Shown here piece by piece: positions 25,533 to 35,505 of a stretch of 64,000 bases of DNA. This stretch comes from Phormidium tanganyikae FI6-MK23 (lineage in GTDB: Bacteria; Cyanobacteriota; Cyanobacteriia; Leptolyngbyales; Leptolyngbyaceae): positions 119,873 through 183,872 of the forward strand of contig JAHHHU010000009.1 in the NCBI GenBank assembly GCA_019359175.1. The letters are read 5' to 3'. Each line of letters begins with the position of its first letter. Within the stretch, counting starts at the first letter, position 1. Made by a program: the position numbers and the translations under genes. The notes under the pieces were generated by a model, which saw nothing but the letters and a program-made list of their open reading frames with translations, did not search any database and was not told the DNA's origin.

Positions 25533-26630
25533 CTACACGGTTTGGAATCGTTTCTGCAATTGACGCACCCGTTCCAATCGATTTAGAACCCGATTCGTTA
25601 GCTCTGAGGGAATCACCGGATCGTGAACAAAATCATCTGCACCCGCTGCAAATCCCTGATTGATCCCATCGGGTTCTGTGGTCGTCATCATCAGCACGAT
25701 CGGCAACCAGTTCCAGCGCCGATCGCGTCGGACGATTTGACACAACGTTAGCCGATCTAAGCCGATCGCATCTGCCGCTAATAGCAGTAGATTCGGTTGA
25801 GTCAGATCGAGCGTTTTCAACAGTGCAGAAGGATCAATCGATACTGCGATCGACACTCCACAAGGCTCCAGCAGCTCCTTCATTTCCTCAGCATTCTGAG
25901 TTTGATTAGTCACAATTAGAACTGTTGCTGTATGGTGATGCGATCGAATCGGCTCTGCATACCTCGGATTCAGGCGATATCCAACGCCGTACACCGTTTC
26001 GATCAAATCTGCTGCTCCAACTGCTTTTAACTTACGTCGCAATCCTTTAACGTGCGCCCGTACCGCTTGCTCACTCGGCAAATCGCAATCGAGATTCCAT
26101 AACTGCTCCAAAATCGCGCTGTGTTTGTGAACCCAGTCACTTCGCCGCAAAAATAGCTTGAGCAAAAGATATTCCTTCAGCGTGAGGGCGATCGTGGTTC
26201 CATCAAAGGTCGCCTGATGGCGTTCTGGATCGATCTGAAGGCTGCCCCATTCGAGGCGTGTCGGTGCGATTGCAGGCGGACGACGCAACAATGCCCGCAA
26301 TCGCGCTAATACTTCTTGAAACCCCACGGGCTTGATCAGATAATCATCCGCACCCGCGTCTAAACCGATGATCCGATCGTCGATCGTGCTTTGTCCGGTG
26401 AGCAACAAAATCGGAATTTGCTGTCCTGATGTTCGCACTCTCTGACACAGTTCAATGCCATTTAGTTTCGGCAACATCACATCGAGAACGATGGCATCGT
26501 AGTTGACTAATTGCAGCCATTCCCAAGCTGTTTCACCATCGTTTGCAATGTCTACTGCATAGTACTGTTTGAGAATTGCGCTTAGTTGTTCAGAAAAATT
26601 GACATCATCTTCGACAAATAGAAGGCGCAT
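25533..26630 (-). CDS. OmpR-type response regulator with second, degenerate receiver
   Basis: The 365-aa protein has three parts. Residues 1-115 are a normal receiver (VEDD acidic pair, phosphoacceptor in AIVLDVMLPKLNG, later LTGQ and KPVGF). Residues 125-225 are a winged-helix DNA-binding domain (LTLKEYLLLKLFL, VRAHVKGLRRKL, TVYGVGYRL). Residues 237-355 are a second receiver-like fold in which the phosphoacceptor site reads LLLLAADAI and lacks the standard D-x-x-M-P context, so it is probably not phosphorylated. REC-wHTH-REC order is unusual. The gene is divergent from the histidine kinase at 26675, with 44 bp between starts, so the two likely form one system and share a control region. Confidence 0.92.
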   Translation of the reverse strand: MRLLFVEDDVNFSEQLSAILKQYYAVDIANDGETAWEWLQLVNYDAIVLDVMLPKLNGIELCQRVRTSGQQIPILLLTGQSTIDDRIIGLDAGADDYLIKPVGFQEVLARLRALLRRPPAIAPTRLEWGSLQIDPERHQATFDGTTIALTLKEYLLLKLFLRRSDWVHKHSAILEQLWNLDCDLPSEQAVRAHVKGLRRKLKAVGAADLIETVYGVGYRLNPRYAEPIRSHHHTATVLIVTNQTQNAEEMKELLEPCGVSIAVSIDPSALLKTLDLTQPNLLLLAADAIGLDRLTLCQIVRRDRRWNWLPIVLMMTTTEPDGINQGFAAGADDFVHDPVIPSELTNRVLNRLERVRQLQKRFQTV

Positions 26631-26674
26631 TGTTTTGTATGCTAAGGAGCGCGAAGCAGACGGATTTAGATTGT

Positions 26675-27727
26675 ATGTCGATCGTAAAAGTTTTGATCAT
26701 TGCGAAAGAACATTGGATCACGCTTGACCTGAAATATCGATTGCAACGTTTGGGATATAAAACAACGGTTGCGCTTGAAGATTTTCAGGACAAAATCTCC
26801 GCCGAACAGCCCGATTTAGTATTACTCGATCGACAAAGTGTAGAAAGTGAAATTATGGGTGCGATCGAAGCTGCCCAACTTCCTGCACTTTGTTTTAATG
26901 CAGAAAATCAGCCGTTTGAGATTCCCGTTGATCTCCCCTATCTGACCAATCCTTATCAGGAAACATTTCTCGATACTGCAATTCGCTCAACGCTGCGTCA
27001 ACATCGAACTCAGCTTAAATTAGCCCAGCAGCTTAACGACAATCAAAACCAACTTCAACTGTTGCATACTGTCGATCACGAACTCCGAACCCCGCTCAGC
27101 ACGATTCTGATCACTTCGGATTGGATTGAACTGATCGAGCAAGAAGAACTTTCAGCGCGATCGCTACAAAAGTTAGACCATTTAGCTTTGGCTCGAAACT
27201 CTGTGCGACAGATGGCAGATTTTCTCGATCGAACTTCTCTATTTTGTCGATGCCAAGCTGGGAAACTGGTGTGGAAACCGATTCAGATTAATCTTTCTGC
27301 ATTTTGCAATACTCTGATTGCAGAAGTCGATCAAATCTACCGCAGTGCAAACATTGATTTTGTTTGTATGTCTTCTAATTTGGTGATTGAGTTTGATGAA
27401 ATGATACTGAGACAAATCCTGATCAATTTACTCAGCAATGCAGTGAAGTATTCTAACTGCGGTAGCACTGTGTATTTGAAGCTAATTTGTCATTCAGAGC
27501 GAATGATTTTTCAAATTCAAGACAGTGGAATTGGGATCTCGGAGCGCGATCGAGATTTAATTTTCGCGCCGCTCTATCGAGGCTCAAATGTTGAGGCGAT
27601 TCCCGGTACAGGAATGGGACTTGCGATCGTGCAGCAATTAGTTTCAGTCTGTAGAGGAAGTATCACCGTTGAAAGTACGCCTGCGATCGGAAGTACATTC
27701 ACGGTGACGCTTCCGGTCAAGGCTTAA
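26675..27727 (+). CDS. Soluble histidine kinase with N-terminal receiver-like domain
   Basis: The 350-aa protein has no membrane helix. Residues 1-115 resemble a receiver (VKVLIIAKEHWITLDLKYRL, DLVLLDRQSV) but lack the acidic pair at the start and a normal T/K ending, so it is a pseudo-receiver. HisKA follows with H135 in VDHELRTPLS. The HATPase has the N box QILINLLSNAVKYS, then DSGIGIS and GTGMGLAIV. It is a cytoplasmic sensor whose input is probably protein binding to the pseudo-receiver. I chose ATG 26675; ATG 26639 would leave only 8 bp to the divergent regulator. Its stop overlaps the convergent GT2 stop by 4 bp. Confidence 0.9.
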   Translation: MSIVKVLIIAKEHWITLDLKYRLQRLGYKTTVALEDFQDKISAEQPDLVLLDRQSVESEIMGAIEAAQLPALCFNAENQPFEIPVDLPYLTNPYQETFLDTAIRSTLRQHRTQLKLAQQLNDNQNQLQLLHTVDHELRTPLSTILITSDWIELIEQEELSARSLQKLDHLALARNSVRQMADFLDRTSLFCRCQAGKLVWKPIQINLSAFCNTLIAEVDQIYRSANIDFVCMSSNLVIEFDEMILRQILINLLSNAVKYSNCGSTVYLKLICHSERMIFQIQDSGIGISERDRDLIFAPLYRGSNVEAIPGTGMGLAIVQQLVSVCRGSITVESTPAIGSTFTVTLPVKA

Positions 27728-28764
27728 CCCAGTCCCGAACTCCGCATCTGAAACGCCGAGTTCATACGGTAGCGCTGCATCGCTCCGGTAATTCGAACCG
27801 CGATCGCTTCAAAGCCTTGATACAACTGTTTCGGTAATGCCCGGAGCAAATAGGCAGCAAATAAGGTTTGCAGCGTGCGATGGGGTTCTTCGATTAAGAT
27901 CGCGCCGTAGGTCGACAGCGCTTGGTGAATTAAATCAATCGCGACGGCTCCATCTCGCAGCGATACCGCTCGTCGCGCCAAATGCCGATATTGATATGCC
28001 ATTGCGGGCGCGTTCCATTCCTGTGCCTCAAGCGGTGCCCAGTTTTCTAAATCCTGTAGCATGGCTTCCCAAGAATGCAGTTTTTTCATTAGCTGCGCCG
28101 AACAGCTTTGAGAACTGACCCGATACAGCGTTAACGCTTCTGGAACGCCTTCAAATTTACACTTTGTTTTCAGGGCAATCCTCAGCCAGCATTCGACATC
28201 TTCGGACGGGTGCAAGCGTCGATCGGGGTTGAAATAACACACCTCACCCGCTGCATTCACAAACTCGATTTCATCCAGAATCGACTTGCGAATCACGGGA
28301 ACGGAACCATTTCCGATCGGGGTACGGCACAGCAAATCGAGCGGCGTAATGTCGGTCATTTTCGTAATTTGCAATAGCCCGATCGAGTCGCCTTTGTCGT
28401 CAATGAAGCGAGACGGACAAAAGCTCACACCGACTTCGGGATTGAGATCGAGATGTTCCACGTGCTTGGCAAGTTTATCCTCTGTCCACAGATCGTCACC
28501 GTCGAGAAACGCCACATATTCTCCTTGAGCATGGCGAATTCCCAAATTACGAGCGGCTGCGGGGCCTTGATTTTCTTGGTGCAAAATCTTGATTCTGGGA
28601 TCATCAAACTGACTACAAATCTCGATGCTGCGATCTTGTGAGCCATCGTTGACTAAGATCACCTCGAAATGCGGATAAGTTTGAGCCAAAATCGACTGAA
28701 TCGCTTCCCCGATATAAGCCTCGACGTTATAAACAGGAACCACGATCGTAATGTTTTTTACCAT
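27724..28764 (-). CDS. Glycosyltransferase family 2
   Basis: The 346-aa enzyme has the GT-A fold start ITIVVPVYNVEAYIGEAIQS, the nucleotide site LVNDGSQDRS and the metal-binding acidic motif FLDGDDLW. A helical C-terminal half with Arg-rich surfaces follows, with no clear membrane segment. Such enzymes build exopolysaccharide or decorate surface glycans; donor and acceptor are unknown. ATG 28764 (MVKNITIV) fits the fold start. It is separated from clpC upstream by a terminator and so has its own promoter. Confidence 0.9.
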   Translation of the reverse strand: MVKNITIVVPVYNVEAYIGEAIQSILAQTYPHFEVILVNDGSQDRSIEICSQFDDPRIKILHQENQGPAAARNLGIRHAQGEYVAFLDGDDLWTEDKLAKHVEHLDLNPEVGVSFCPSRFIDDKGDSIGLLQITKMTDITPLDLLCRTPIGNGSVPVIRKSILDEIEFVNAAGEVCYFNPDRRLHPSEDVECWLRIALKTKCKFEGVPEALTLYRVSSQSCSAQLMKKLHSWEAMLQDLENWAPLEAQEWNAPAMAYQYRHLARRAVSLRDGAVAIDLIHQALSTYGAILIEEPHRTLQTLFAAYLLRALPKQLYQGFEAIAVRITGAMQRYRMNSAFQMRSSGLG

Positions 28765-28867
28765 GACAAGCACTGAAAACTCACATCCGTAATTGTCCTG
28801 GGAGCAAGACCCGAAATCCAAGCCCACCTGCAAGAACTTTACTGCTTTATCACGAATGTAAAGACGA

Positions 28868-28900
28868 AAAAAAAGCCCTTGTATGGTTGCAAGGGCTTTT
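28868..28900 (-). terminator. Intrinsic terminator after clpC
   Basis: Read on the minus strand, AAAAGCCCTTG (28900-28890) pairs with CAAGGGCTTTT (28881-28871), with an 8-base loop, and the T-run continues to 28867. It ends the clpC transcript. Confidence 0.85.
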
Positions 28901-28940
28901 GAAGAGAAATAGCGCGTAGATTTACGCAGGCTCGGTAGAA

Positions 28941-31385
28941 TTACGCCGCGATCGTAACGGGTGATTTCACGGGGCGAATCACCACTTGCTGATCTTCATC
29001 AACATCCGCGATCGCAGTGTCTCCGGCTTGAATTTGACCCGCTAAGAATGCTTCCGCCAAACTGTCTTCGAGCAGTCGAGAGATCGCACGACGCAGCGGA
29101 CGCGCTCCATAGCTGGGATTGTATCCGTCTACGACCACTCGTTCTTTGAAACGATCGCTGACTTCGAGCATGATTCCTTGCTCTGCGATTCGGGCTGCCG
29201 CGTCTTGAATCATCAAGTCAGCAATCTGAGTCACTTCGCCGCGAGTCAACTGACGGAACACGATGATCTCGTCTACTCGGTTGAGAAACTCTGGTCGGAA
29301 ATATTGTTTTAGCTCGTCGTTTACCAGATTGCGGATGCGACTGTACTGAATCGACTCGGAAGAGCCAGCCTCAGTCGCAAATCCTAATCCTGTGCCGCCT
29401 TTTTCGATCACTTTCGAGCCTAGGTTCGAGGTCATGATCAAGACCGTGTTTTTGAAGCTGACGGTGCGACCTTTGGCATCGGTCAGACGACCATCATCCA
29501 ACAATTGCAGCATCATATTAAACACATCCGGATGCGCTTTCTCAACTTCATCGAACAGAATCACCGTGTACGGGTTGCGCCGAACGGCTTCGGTGAGTTG
29601 TCCGCCTTCGTCGTAGCCGATATATCCAGGAGGCGAACCGATCAGTTTAGAAACGGTGTGCGATTCCATGTACTCGGACATATCAAGACGAATCATCGAC
29701 TCTTCAGAACCAAATACCGCTGCTGCTAACGCTTTCGCGAGTTCTGTTTTACCCACTCCGGTCGGGCCTGAGAAGATAAACGAGGCGATCGGGCGATTCG
29801 GATCTTGCAAGCCCACACGCGATCTCTTAATCGATCGTGCTACCGCTGTCACCGCTTCATTTTGTCCAATCACGCGCTGATGCAGCACATCATCTAAATG
29901 CAGCAACATTGCCGATTCGGATTCGGTCAGCTTGCTCACGGGGATGCCCATCCAGGAAGAAAGCACCTGTGCGATGTCTTCTTCGCTCACGGTTGGAAGC
30001 GTCCCATCTGGAAGATCCGCCGTGATTTGCTGCTCGATTTCGATTTCTCGATCGCGCAGTTGTCCCGCTTTGTCAAAGTCCTGAGCGTTCACTGTGGCTT
30101 GCTTTTCTTTCTGAACTTGCCGCAGTTCTTTCTTTAAGGCTTTGAGTGCAGGATTGTTATTGCGTAAACGAACTAGCGAACCTGCTTCGTCGATTAAGTC
30201 GATCGCTTTATCCGGCAAGAATCGATCGGTGATGTAACGATCTGCTAATTTCGCTGCTGCTTCGACGGCTGAGTCATCGATCAGCAATTGATGGTGCTGC
30301 TCGTAGCGATCGCGCAGTCCACGGAGAATGTCGATCGTTTCTTCGACGGTTGGTTCACCGACCATTACGGGCTGGAATCGTCGCTCTAAGGCGGGATCTC
30401 GCTCGATATGCTGGCGGTACTCATCCAACGTCGTTGCACCTAAACACTGAAGTGCGCCGCGTGCCAAAGCAGGCTTCATCAGATTCGCGGCATCCATTCC
30501 GCCACCCGTCGAGCCTGCGCCCACAAGCGTATGAATTTCGTCAATCATCAAAATGATGTTGCCGGACTGCTGCACTTCATCAAGGATTTGCTTCATCCGT
30601 TCTTCAAACTCACCCCGGAAGCGCGTTCCTGCCAACAGCGCACCCATATCAAGCTGAAACACCTGCTTTTCTTGCAGTGAGTCGGGAACGGCTTGATCGT
30701 AAATGCGTTGTGCGAGTCCTTCCCCGATCGCAGTTTTACCGACTCCCGGTTCGCCGACTAAAACAGGGTTATTTTTCGAGCGACGACCGAGAATTTGAAT
30801 CACGCGATCGAGTTCTTTCTGCCGTCCGATCATCGGATCGAGCTTTCCTTCTGCGGCTCTTTGCGTCAGGTTCGTGCCGAACTCGTTAAGCGCTGGAGTT
30901 TTGTTTGAGGATGCAGCTTTGCGCGGAGCGGCGGGTTTACCGACAGTGGCGGGTTCTACTTGAGAACGGCTTACTTGGGCGCGGACTTCATCCGGATTCA
31001 AGCCCAACTGGCTGAGAACCTTGATCGCGACACCCTGGTTATCGTCTATTAGGGCGAGAAGAATATGCTCCGATCGCACATAGCGCATTCCCATCATTTG
31101 GGCTTGTTGTAGCGCACGTTCAAGGATTTGGCGCGTTTTGGGCGTAAAGGGGAGTTCTCCAAACGACGAGCCAGATCCGCGACCGACAATTTTTTCCACT
31201 TCTAGACGGGCGCTTTCCAACGCTGCGCCTAGTTCATTGAGAACCGATACTGCGATCGTGTCATCTTGTCTGAGTAAGCCCAGCAAAATCGCTTCTGTGC
31301 CGACGGAATTTTGCCGAAGCCGACGGGCTTCTTCTTGAGCAAACATGATGGTCTCGATCGCCTGATCGGTGAAGTATTCAAACAT
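28941..31385 (-). CDS. clpC: ClpC-family AAA+ protease chaperone (divergent paralogue)
   Basis: The 814-aa unfoldase has two N-terminal Clp repeats ([33 protein letters not shown]), AAA-1 with GEPGVGKTA and DEIHTL, a UVR-like middle region ([20 protein letters not shown]), and AAA-2 with [14 protein letters not shown] and [10 protein letters not shown]. It would feed substrates to ClpP/ClpR. Compared with the housekeeping cyanobacterial ClpC I remember, the N-domain is clearly divergent ([20 protein letters not shown] instead of NFVGTEQILLGLIGEGTGVA), so this is probably a second copy. Start is ATG at 31385; a longer frame upstream lacks Clp homology. Confidence 0.93.
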   Translation of the reverse strand: MFEYFTDQAIETIMFAQEEARRLRQNSVGTEAILLGLLRQDDTIAVSVLNELGAALESARLEVEKIVGRGSGSSFGELPFTPKTRQILERALQQAQMMGMRYVRSEHILLALIDDNQGVAIKVLSQLGLNPDEVRAQVSRSQVEPATVGKPAAPRKAASSNKTPALNEFGTNLTQRAAEGKLDPMIGRQKELDRVIQILGRRSKNNPVLVGEPGVGKTAIGEGLAQRIYDQAVPDSLQEKQVFQLDMGALLAGTRFRGEFEERMKQILDEVQQSGNIILMIDEIHTLVGAGSTGGGMDAANLMKPALARGALQCLGATTLDEYRQHIERDPALERRFQPVMVGEPTVEETIDILRGLRDRYEQHHQLLIDDSAVEAAAKLADRYITDRFLPDKAIDLIDEAGSLVRLRNNNPALKALKKELRQVQKEKQATVNAQDFDKAGQLRDREIEIEQQITADLPDGTLPTVSEEDIAQVLSSWMGIPVSKLTESESAMLLHLDDVLHQRVIGQNEAVTAVARSIKRSRVGLQDPNRPIASFIFSGPTGVGKTELAKALAAAVFGSEESMIRLDMSEYMESHTVSKLIGSPPGYIGYDEGGQLTEAVRRNPYTVILFDEVEKAHPDVFNMMLQLLDDGRLTDAKGRTVSFKNTVLIMTSNLGSKVIEKGGTGLGFATEAGSSESIQYSRIRNLVNDELKQYFRPEFLNRVDEIIVFRQLTRGEVTQIADLMIQDAAARIAEQGIMLEVSDRFKERVVVDGYNPSYGARPLRRAISRLLEDSLAEAFLAGQIQAGDTAIADVDEDQQVVIRPVKSPVTIAA

Positions 31386-31564
31386 CGGGCTTTCTCCACT
31401 ATGCGAGGTCTGCGCTGACTCCATACGGGTTTGCCAGCAACAGAGAGCTACGAACTATTCTCAGTTGTAAACTTTCCTGTAGTTCTTCACCCCACTCTAG
31501 CGGGGGAGTCTAAGTCGCAACGAGGGAGGATAACCGTCAAAAAACCGAGGCAACCGTACTATCT

Positions 31565-31744
31565 TCAGGCGCGATCGTCATCGCCTTCGATTTCGTTCAT
31601 TTCGTCTGATTTGGTCATGCCTTCTTTGAAGTTGCGAAGCGTTTTGCCAAAAGTTCCTCCGAGTTCAGGGATCTTTTTTGGCCCAAATATCAGAAGGGCA
31701 ACGGCGCAAATCACTCCGATTTCTACCCAACCTAAATTAAACAT
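31565..31744 (-). CDS. tatA: Twin-arginine translocase subunit TatA
   Basis: The 59-aa protein has the standard TatA layout: a short periplasmic start MFNLGW, one membrane helix VEIGVICAVALLIFGPKKIP with the FGP hinge, an amphipathic helix ELGGTFGKTLRNFKEGM and an acidic tail (EIEGDDD). TatA forms the pore that exports folded proteins with twin-Arg signals. The frame is open upstream of ATG 31744 but carries no TatA sequence. It is divergent from the HLIP gene. Confidence 0.95.
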   Translation of the reverse strand: MFNLGWVEIGVICAVALLIFGPKKIPELGGTFGKTLRNFKEGMTKSDEMNEIEGDDDRA

Positions 31745-31931
31745 GGCGGCTCTCTCCGATGGAATTTCTCCAATGTAGCGGTTTCGGGGACGGGTTTGAC
31801 AAATTGAATTGATCAGCGGCAAGACTGCGGTCGTGATTTCGTAGTCTTGCAATAGATTTTCTTCATTGTCATCTTTCTTAAGAAATGTTAACTTGTGTGT
31901 AACGTTCTATCTCTTGGAAGAGGAAACGAAG

Positions 31932-32072
31932 ATGGAGAAGAAAGGAACTTTCGGCTTTACCAATTTTGCTGAAAACTGGAACGGTCGTTTAGCCATGCTT
32001 GGCATCGCGATCGGTCTTGCAACTGAGTTATTGACCGGAAAGGGCATTTTGGCTCAGTTGGGTTTGATGTAA
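31932..32072 (+). CDS. High-light-inducible protein (one-helix CAB-like)
   Basis: This 46-aa thylakoid membrane peptide carries the chlorophyll-binding signature ENWNGRLAMLG in one helix. HLIPs bind chlorophyll and carotenoid, dissipate energy and assist photosystem II assembly. ATG 31932 is preceded by GAGGAAACGA, a strong ribosome-binding site at about 31919-31928. The leader of about 60 bp upstream should hold a light-stress promoter, but I do not see an exact HLR1 repeat. A terminator follows 26 bp after the stop. Confidence 0.95.
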   Translation: MEKKGTFGFTNFAENWNGRLAMLGIAIGLATELLTGKGILAQLGLM

Positions 32073-32097
32073 TTATCTGTGGGTTTATCGTTATGCT

Positions 32098-32126
32098 CCT
32101 GGGGGTGTTTCATCTCCAGGTTTTTT
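32098..32126 (+). terminator. Intrinsic terminator of the HLIP gene
   Basis: CCTGGGGGTG (32098-32107) pairs with CATCTCCAGG (32111-32120) using two G-U pairs, with loop TTT, followed by six T at 32121-32126. The T-run overlaps the stop codon of the convergent GldG gene. Confidence 0.75.
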
Positions 32127-33732
32127 AACGTCTTTGCCACCAAATTACGCCAGCGGTGACGAAGCCGAAGAGAGGCACGATCGCTAATGCCAAAAATCCG
32201 ATCAGCATCGCTTGTTCGTTGGTCAGGGCGATTCGACGGTTTTTCACTTCTTTGGGGCGAATCGAGAGCGGTTGGAGTTGGTCTTGACTGAGCCAACTGA
32301 CGGAATTTAGGAAAACGTCACCGTTGAGTTGCTGATTGAAAAAGCCGTTAACAATAAAGGTAGAGTTTCCGAAGACAACCATTCGAGCAGGTTTCGCGAT
32401 CAGGCTTGGAGACGGACTTGGAGAAGCGGTTGGACTTGGAGACGGGGAAGAAATTGGGGTTACGGTGCGTTCGAGGGCGACTCCGATCGCTAAAGGCCCA
32501 GGTCGATCGCCACCGTCCAATTTCAGCGGTTGCTCTTTGATATTGGTTTCTGCCCAACTTTTCGGATCGGTGAGTAAGAGTGGAACTGCTTGAACTCCGG
32601 GCGTGGTCGTAATCTCGATCGGACGAGCAATCGGATAAAACGAAATGCCGTTTCCAAAGTCTTTTGTAATGGGATGAGTTCCGTATTGTGTCACGACTGC
32701 AACCGCAGGGCCGGCATTTGTGATCTGCTGGTCGGGTGCGTTGATCGCAACTCGATCGTCGAGTTTGATGCCCCAAGTGTTGAGAAACGCATCAAGTCCA
32801 GATTTGATATTGGGATCGATCGCAATTAGTAGATTTCCGCCTTGATTCGAGTAGTCTTGGAGCGCTTTGATTTCGCCCTCGGCTAGTGCGCGGGTTGAAC
32901 CTACAACGAGAACGACAGACGCATCAGCGGGCACTTTTCCAAGTTGAGCGAGATTTAGCGGTTCGCTCGTGAAGTTCTTGTCTTCTAACGCTTTGATGGA
33001 ATTCGAGATTGCGCCTTCGCCTTCGGTGAGTAACTTTTCCCCATGACCTTGCACGAAATAGGCTTTAGAACGTCGATCGCTGGCGATTTGCAGAATTCCA
33101 TTTGTGATTCGATTTTCGGAGAGTCGAACTTGCGAGGAAATACTTTGCAAAAATTGGCGGCGTTTACTCGATTGCAGCTCGATAAAGACATCGCGAGTGT
33201 CGCCCGCATTCTTGATCCCAAACGCTTGAGCTAAACCAGGATTCGCTTCTGGATCAACGTATTCAAAGGTAAATTTCGGGGTTCGGCGCTGATAGTTTTC
33301 GAGCAGTTCCCGATCTTGAGGATTTTGATCATTCGAGAACAGCCAAATCTTTACGCCCTGCTGCATTTCTCGCAAAACTTGCTGAGATTCGGGCGATAGC
33401 GTGAATAGGCGAGATTCGGTGAGATCAAACCGCTGGGTCGATCGCACTGCGAGAAAATTAATCAATCCGAGGATCGCCAAAACCGCGATCGTACTGACGA
33501 TCGCATTGGTACTCGCTTGCGTCGATCGTCTTCGCCAAAAGCTCGGCTCTAACGGATCTTCAAACCGTCCGATCAAAATCATCCACAACCCGATCACGAC
33601 GATTCCTGCGACAATCAATCCGATTGGAATCGATCCCCAACTCGCAGACACGATTCCTGCTGAAATACCCGCCAGAATCAGCATTGCACCCGGCAGAATC
33701 AGAAATTTTACGAAATTTAAGCGTCTTTTCAT
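32125..33732 (-). CDS. GldG-family auxiliary protein of an ABC-2 type transporter
   Basis: The 535-aa protein begins with three membrane helices (FLILPGAMLILAGISAGI, PIGLIVAGIVVIGLWMIL, IVSTIAVLAILGLINFLAV). These are followed by the GldG signature TQRFDLTESRLFTLSPES, a large soluble domain (about 110-410) and a C-terminal helix (AMLIGFLALAIVPLFGFVTA). A Ser/Pro linker (PSPSPTASPSPSPS) interrupts the soluble part. It follows the permease gene by 4 bp and completes an ATPase-permease-GldG operon. In Bacteroidetes GldAFG is tied to gliding; in cyanobacteria the substrate is unknown. Confidence 0.9.
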   Translation of the reverse strand: MKRRLNFVKFLILPGAMLILAGISAGIVSASWGSIPIGLIVAGIVVIGLWMILIGRFEDPLEPSFWRRRSTQASTNAIVSTIAVLAILGLINFLAVRSTQRFDLTESRLFTLSPESQQVLREMQQGVKIWLFSNDQNPQDRELLENYQRRTPKFTFEYVDPEANPGLAQAFGIKNAGDTRDVFIELQSSKRRQFLQSISSQVRLSENRITNGILQIASDRRSKAYFVQGHGEKLLTEGEGAISNSIKALEDKNFTSEPLNLAQLGKVPADASVVLVVGSTRALAEGEIKALQDYSNQGGNLLIAIDPNIKSGLDAFLNTWGIKLDDRVAINAPDQQITNAGPAVAVVTQYGTHPITKDFGNGISFYPIARPIEITTTPGVQAVPLLLTDPKSWAETNIKEQPLKLDGGDRPGPLAIGVALERTVTPISSPSPSPTASPSPSPSLIAKPARMVVFGNSTFIVNGFFNQQLNGDVFLNSVSWLSQDQLQPLSIRPKEVKNRRIALTNEQAMLIGFLALAIVPLFGFVTAGVIWWQRR

Positions 33733-33736
33733 ATGA

Positions 33737-34537
33737 CTAGGAGCGCTGGAAGCGGAATGTATCGATCGATTGAGCGGTCAGAAAGATTCCTAAGAAAATG
33801 TAACTTGCAAATACGACAAGGCTACTTGTATCGACAATGCCTTGAATCAAATTCGTGTAGTGCTTCAGCAAGGATAAATGCCCGATCGCAGTTCCGACAG
33901 CGCCGCCAAAATTCTTCGCAACGAGATCCACAACCCACAACGCTAGGACTAATGCGAATGTGAAAATCGCTGCAACGATCGTACTATCTGTCAGCGATGA
34001 CATAAACATTCCTAGCGATAATACTGCGCCTGCTAGTAAAAGTAATCCAGCGTGACCGAGTAGCAAAACACTGATTTGAATCGGTGGATTAACGCTAGAG
34101 AGCGCGATCGCTTCATACAATAATAACGGTAATGACATCGTAAAAAAGAAAGTCATTACACCGAGTAATTTGCCCACTGCGACCGACCAATTGGTTAACG
34201 GTGATGTCGCGAGTAATTCTAACGTGCCGCGTTTTCGTTCCTCTGCGTATAGTCCCATCGATAGGACAGGTAATACAAAGAGGGATAGCGAACCGATCAC
34301 CCCTAAGATCGTGCGAATGAATTCGTAAGGAATGTCGATCGGAGCCGTTGCAATTCCCGCTGCCGTTGCTTGATCGTACTGTGCAGCTTGCTGAATCACC
34401 CCATCGAGCGTCACCGTAAACAGAAAGCCAGAAATCAGCCAAAAGACTGCTGCGATTGTATAAGCCAATGGAGACGCGAAGTAGCTGGACAATTCCCGTC
34501 GATAAATCGCGATGATGTTAAACAAAACGGTTTTCAT
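33737..34537 (-). CDS. ABC-2 type transporter permease (GldF-like)
   Basis: The 266-aa permease has six hydrophobic segments and the typical ABC-2 pattern LFVLPVLSMGLYAEERKRGT, followed by LELLATSPLTNWSVAVGKLLG. It starts ATG 34537 and overlaps the ATPase gene's stop by 4 bp, showing coupled translation. Together with the ATPase and GldG proteins it would form one membrane complex. Substrate is not deducible. Confidence 0.92.
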   Translation of the reverse strand: MKTVLFNIIAIYRRELSSYFASPLAYTIAAVFWLISGFLFTVTLDGVIQQAAQYDQATAAGIATAPIDIPYEFIRTILGVIGSLSLFVLPVLSMGLYAEERKRGTLELLATSPLTNWSVAVGKLLGVMTFFFTMSLPLLLYEAIALSSVNPPIQISVLLLGHAGLLLLAGAVLSLGMFMSSLTDSTIVAAIFTFALVLALWVVDLVAKNFGGAVGTAIGHLSLLKHYTNLIQGIVDTSSLVVFASYIFLGIFLTAQSIDTFRFQRS

Positions 34538-35505
34538 ACCTCTGGCTCCTCTGCGGTCGCGTCTTCAACAGGTTTCTCTTCAGTCGTTAGCTCTAAGAAC
34601 ACATCTTCTAAACTGGCTTGCACTCGCCGCATTTCATACAGTCCAATTCCACTTCTCACCAACGCGCCTGCGATTTCTCGTCCGGGTTCGGTTCCAGATT
34701 CCGAGACGACTCGGACGCGATAACGCTCCTCAGAACTCGAATACGGTTCGATCGATTGCACCGCCTGAATCATGTTCAAGCAATGTTCGATCGCAGTCCA
34801 ATCTCCCTCAACTTCCAGTTCATACCCTGAGCCGCGATTTAGTTGCGCCATCAATTGATCGGGTGTGTTGGTGGCAACGACTCGACCGCGATTGATAATC
34901 GTGACGCGATCGCACGTCATACTTACTTCTGGCAAAATGTGCGTTGAGAGAATGACCGTATGATCGTTCGCGAGTTGCTTAATTAGATTTCGCACTTCGA
35001 TGATTTGACGCGGGTCGAGTCCGACCGTCGGTTCGTCGAGAATAATTACAGGCGGATCATGCACGATCGCTTGAGCGATTCCGACCCGTTGCCGATAGCC
35101 TTTCGACAGCTTGCGGATCAGCGTTTTTCGCTTGTCTACTAATCCGGTTTTTTCTAGCGCAGTTTGGATTCGAGCAGCGCGATCGCCTGCACTCACTCCC
35201 TTAATCTGGGCGACAAAGCTGAGAAATCCCTGAACCGTCATTTCAGGATACAGCGGCGGAGATTCGGGCAAATATCCGATCTTCTGTCGTACTGCCATCA
35301 AATTCTCATGCACCTCAAACCCTGCGACTTTTGCGGTTCCTCGACTCGCGGGCAGATAGCCGGATAAAATTCGCATCGTCGTTGTTTTTCCAGCCCCGTT
35401 TGGGCCTAAAAAACCAAGAATTTCACCCGGCTCGACCGAAAACGTGACATCCTCGATCGCTGCTGTTGAACCGTAGAGTTTGCTGAGATGCTCAACTTCG
35501 ATCAT
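34534..35505 (-). CDS. ABC transporter ATP-binding protein (GldA-like)
   Basis: The 323-aa ATPase has Walker A GPNGAGKTTT, the signature LSKGYRQRVGIAQA, Walker B VIILDEPTVGLD and the H-loop STHI. The C-terminal extension (after about 215) is typical of drug/lipid or GldA-type ABC-2 ATPases. It is the first gene of the three-gene operon on the minus strand, so its promoter must lie in the gene-poor stretch from 35506 upward. Confidence 0.94.
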   Translation of the reverse strand: MIEVEHLSKLYGSTAAIEDVTFSVEPGEILGFLGPNGAGKTTTMRILSGYLPASRGTAKVAGFEVHENLMAVRQKIGYLPESPPLYPEMTVQGFLSFVAQIKGVSAGDRAARIQTALEKTGLVDKRKTLIRKLSKGYRQRVGIAQAIVHDPPVIILDEPTVGLDPRQIIEVRNLIKQLANDHTVILSTHILPEVSMTCDRVTIINRGRVVATNTPDQLMAQLNRGSGYELEVEGDWTAIEHCLNMIQAVQSIEPYSSSEERYRVRVVSESGTEPGREIAGALVRSGIGLYEMRRVQASLEDVFLELTTEEKPVEDATAEEPEV

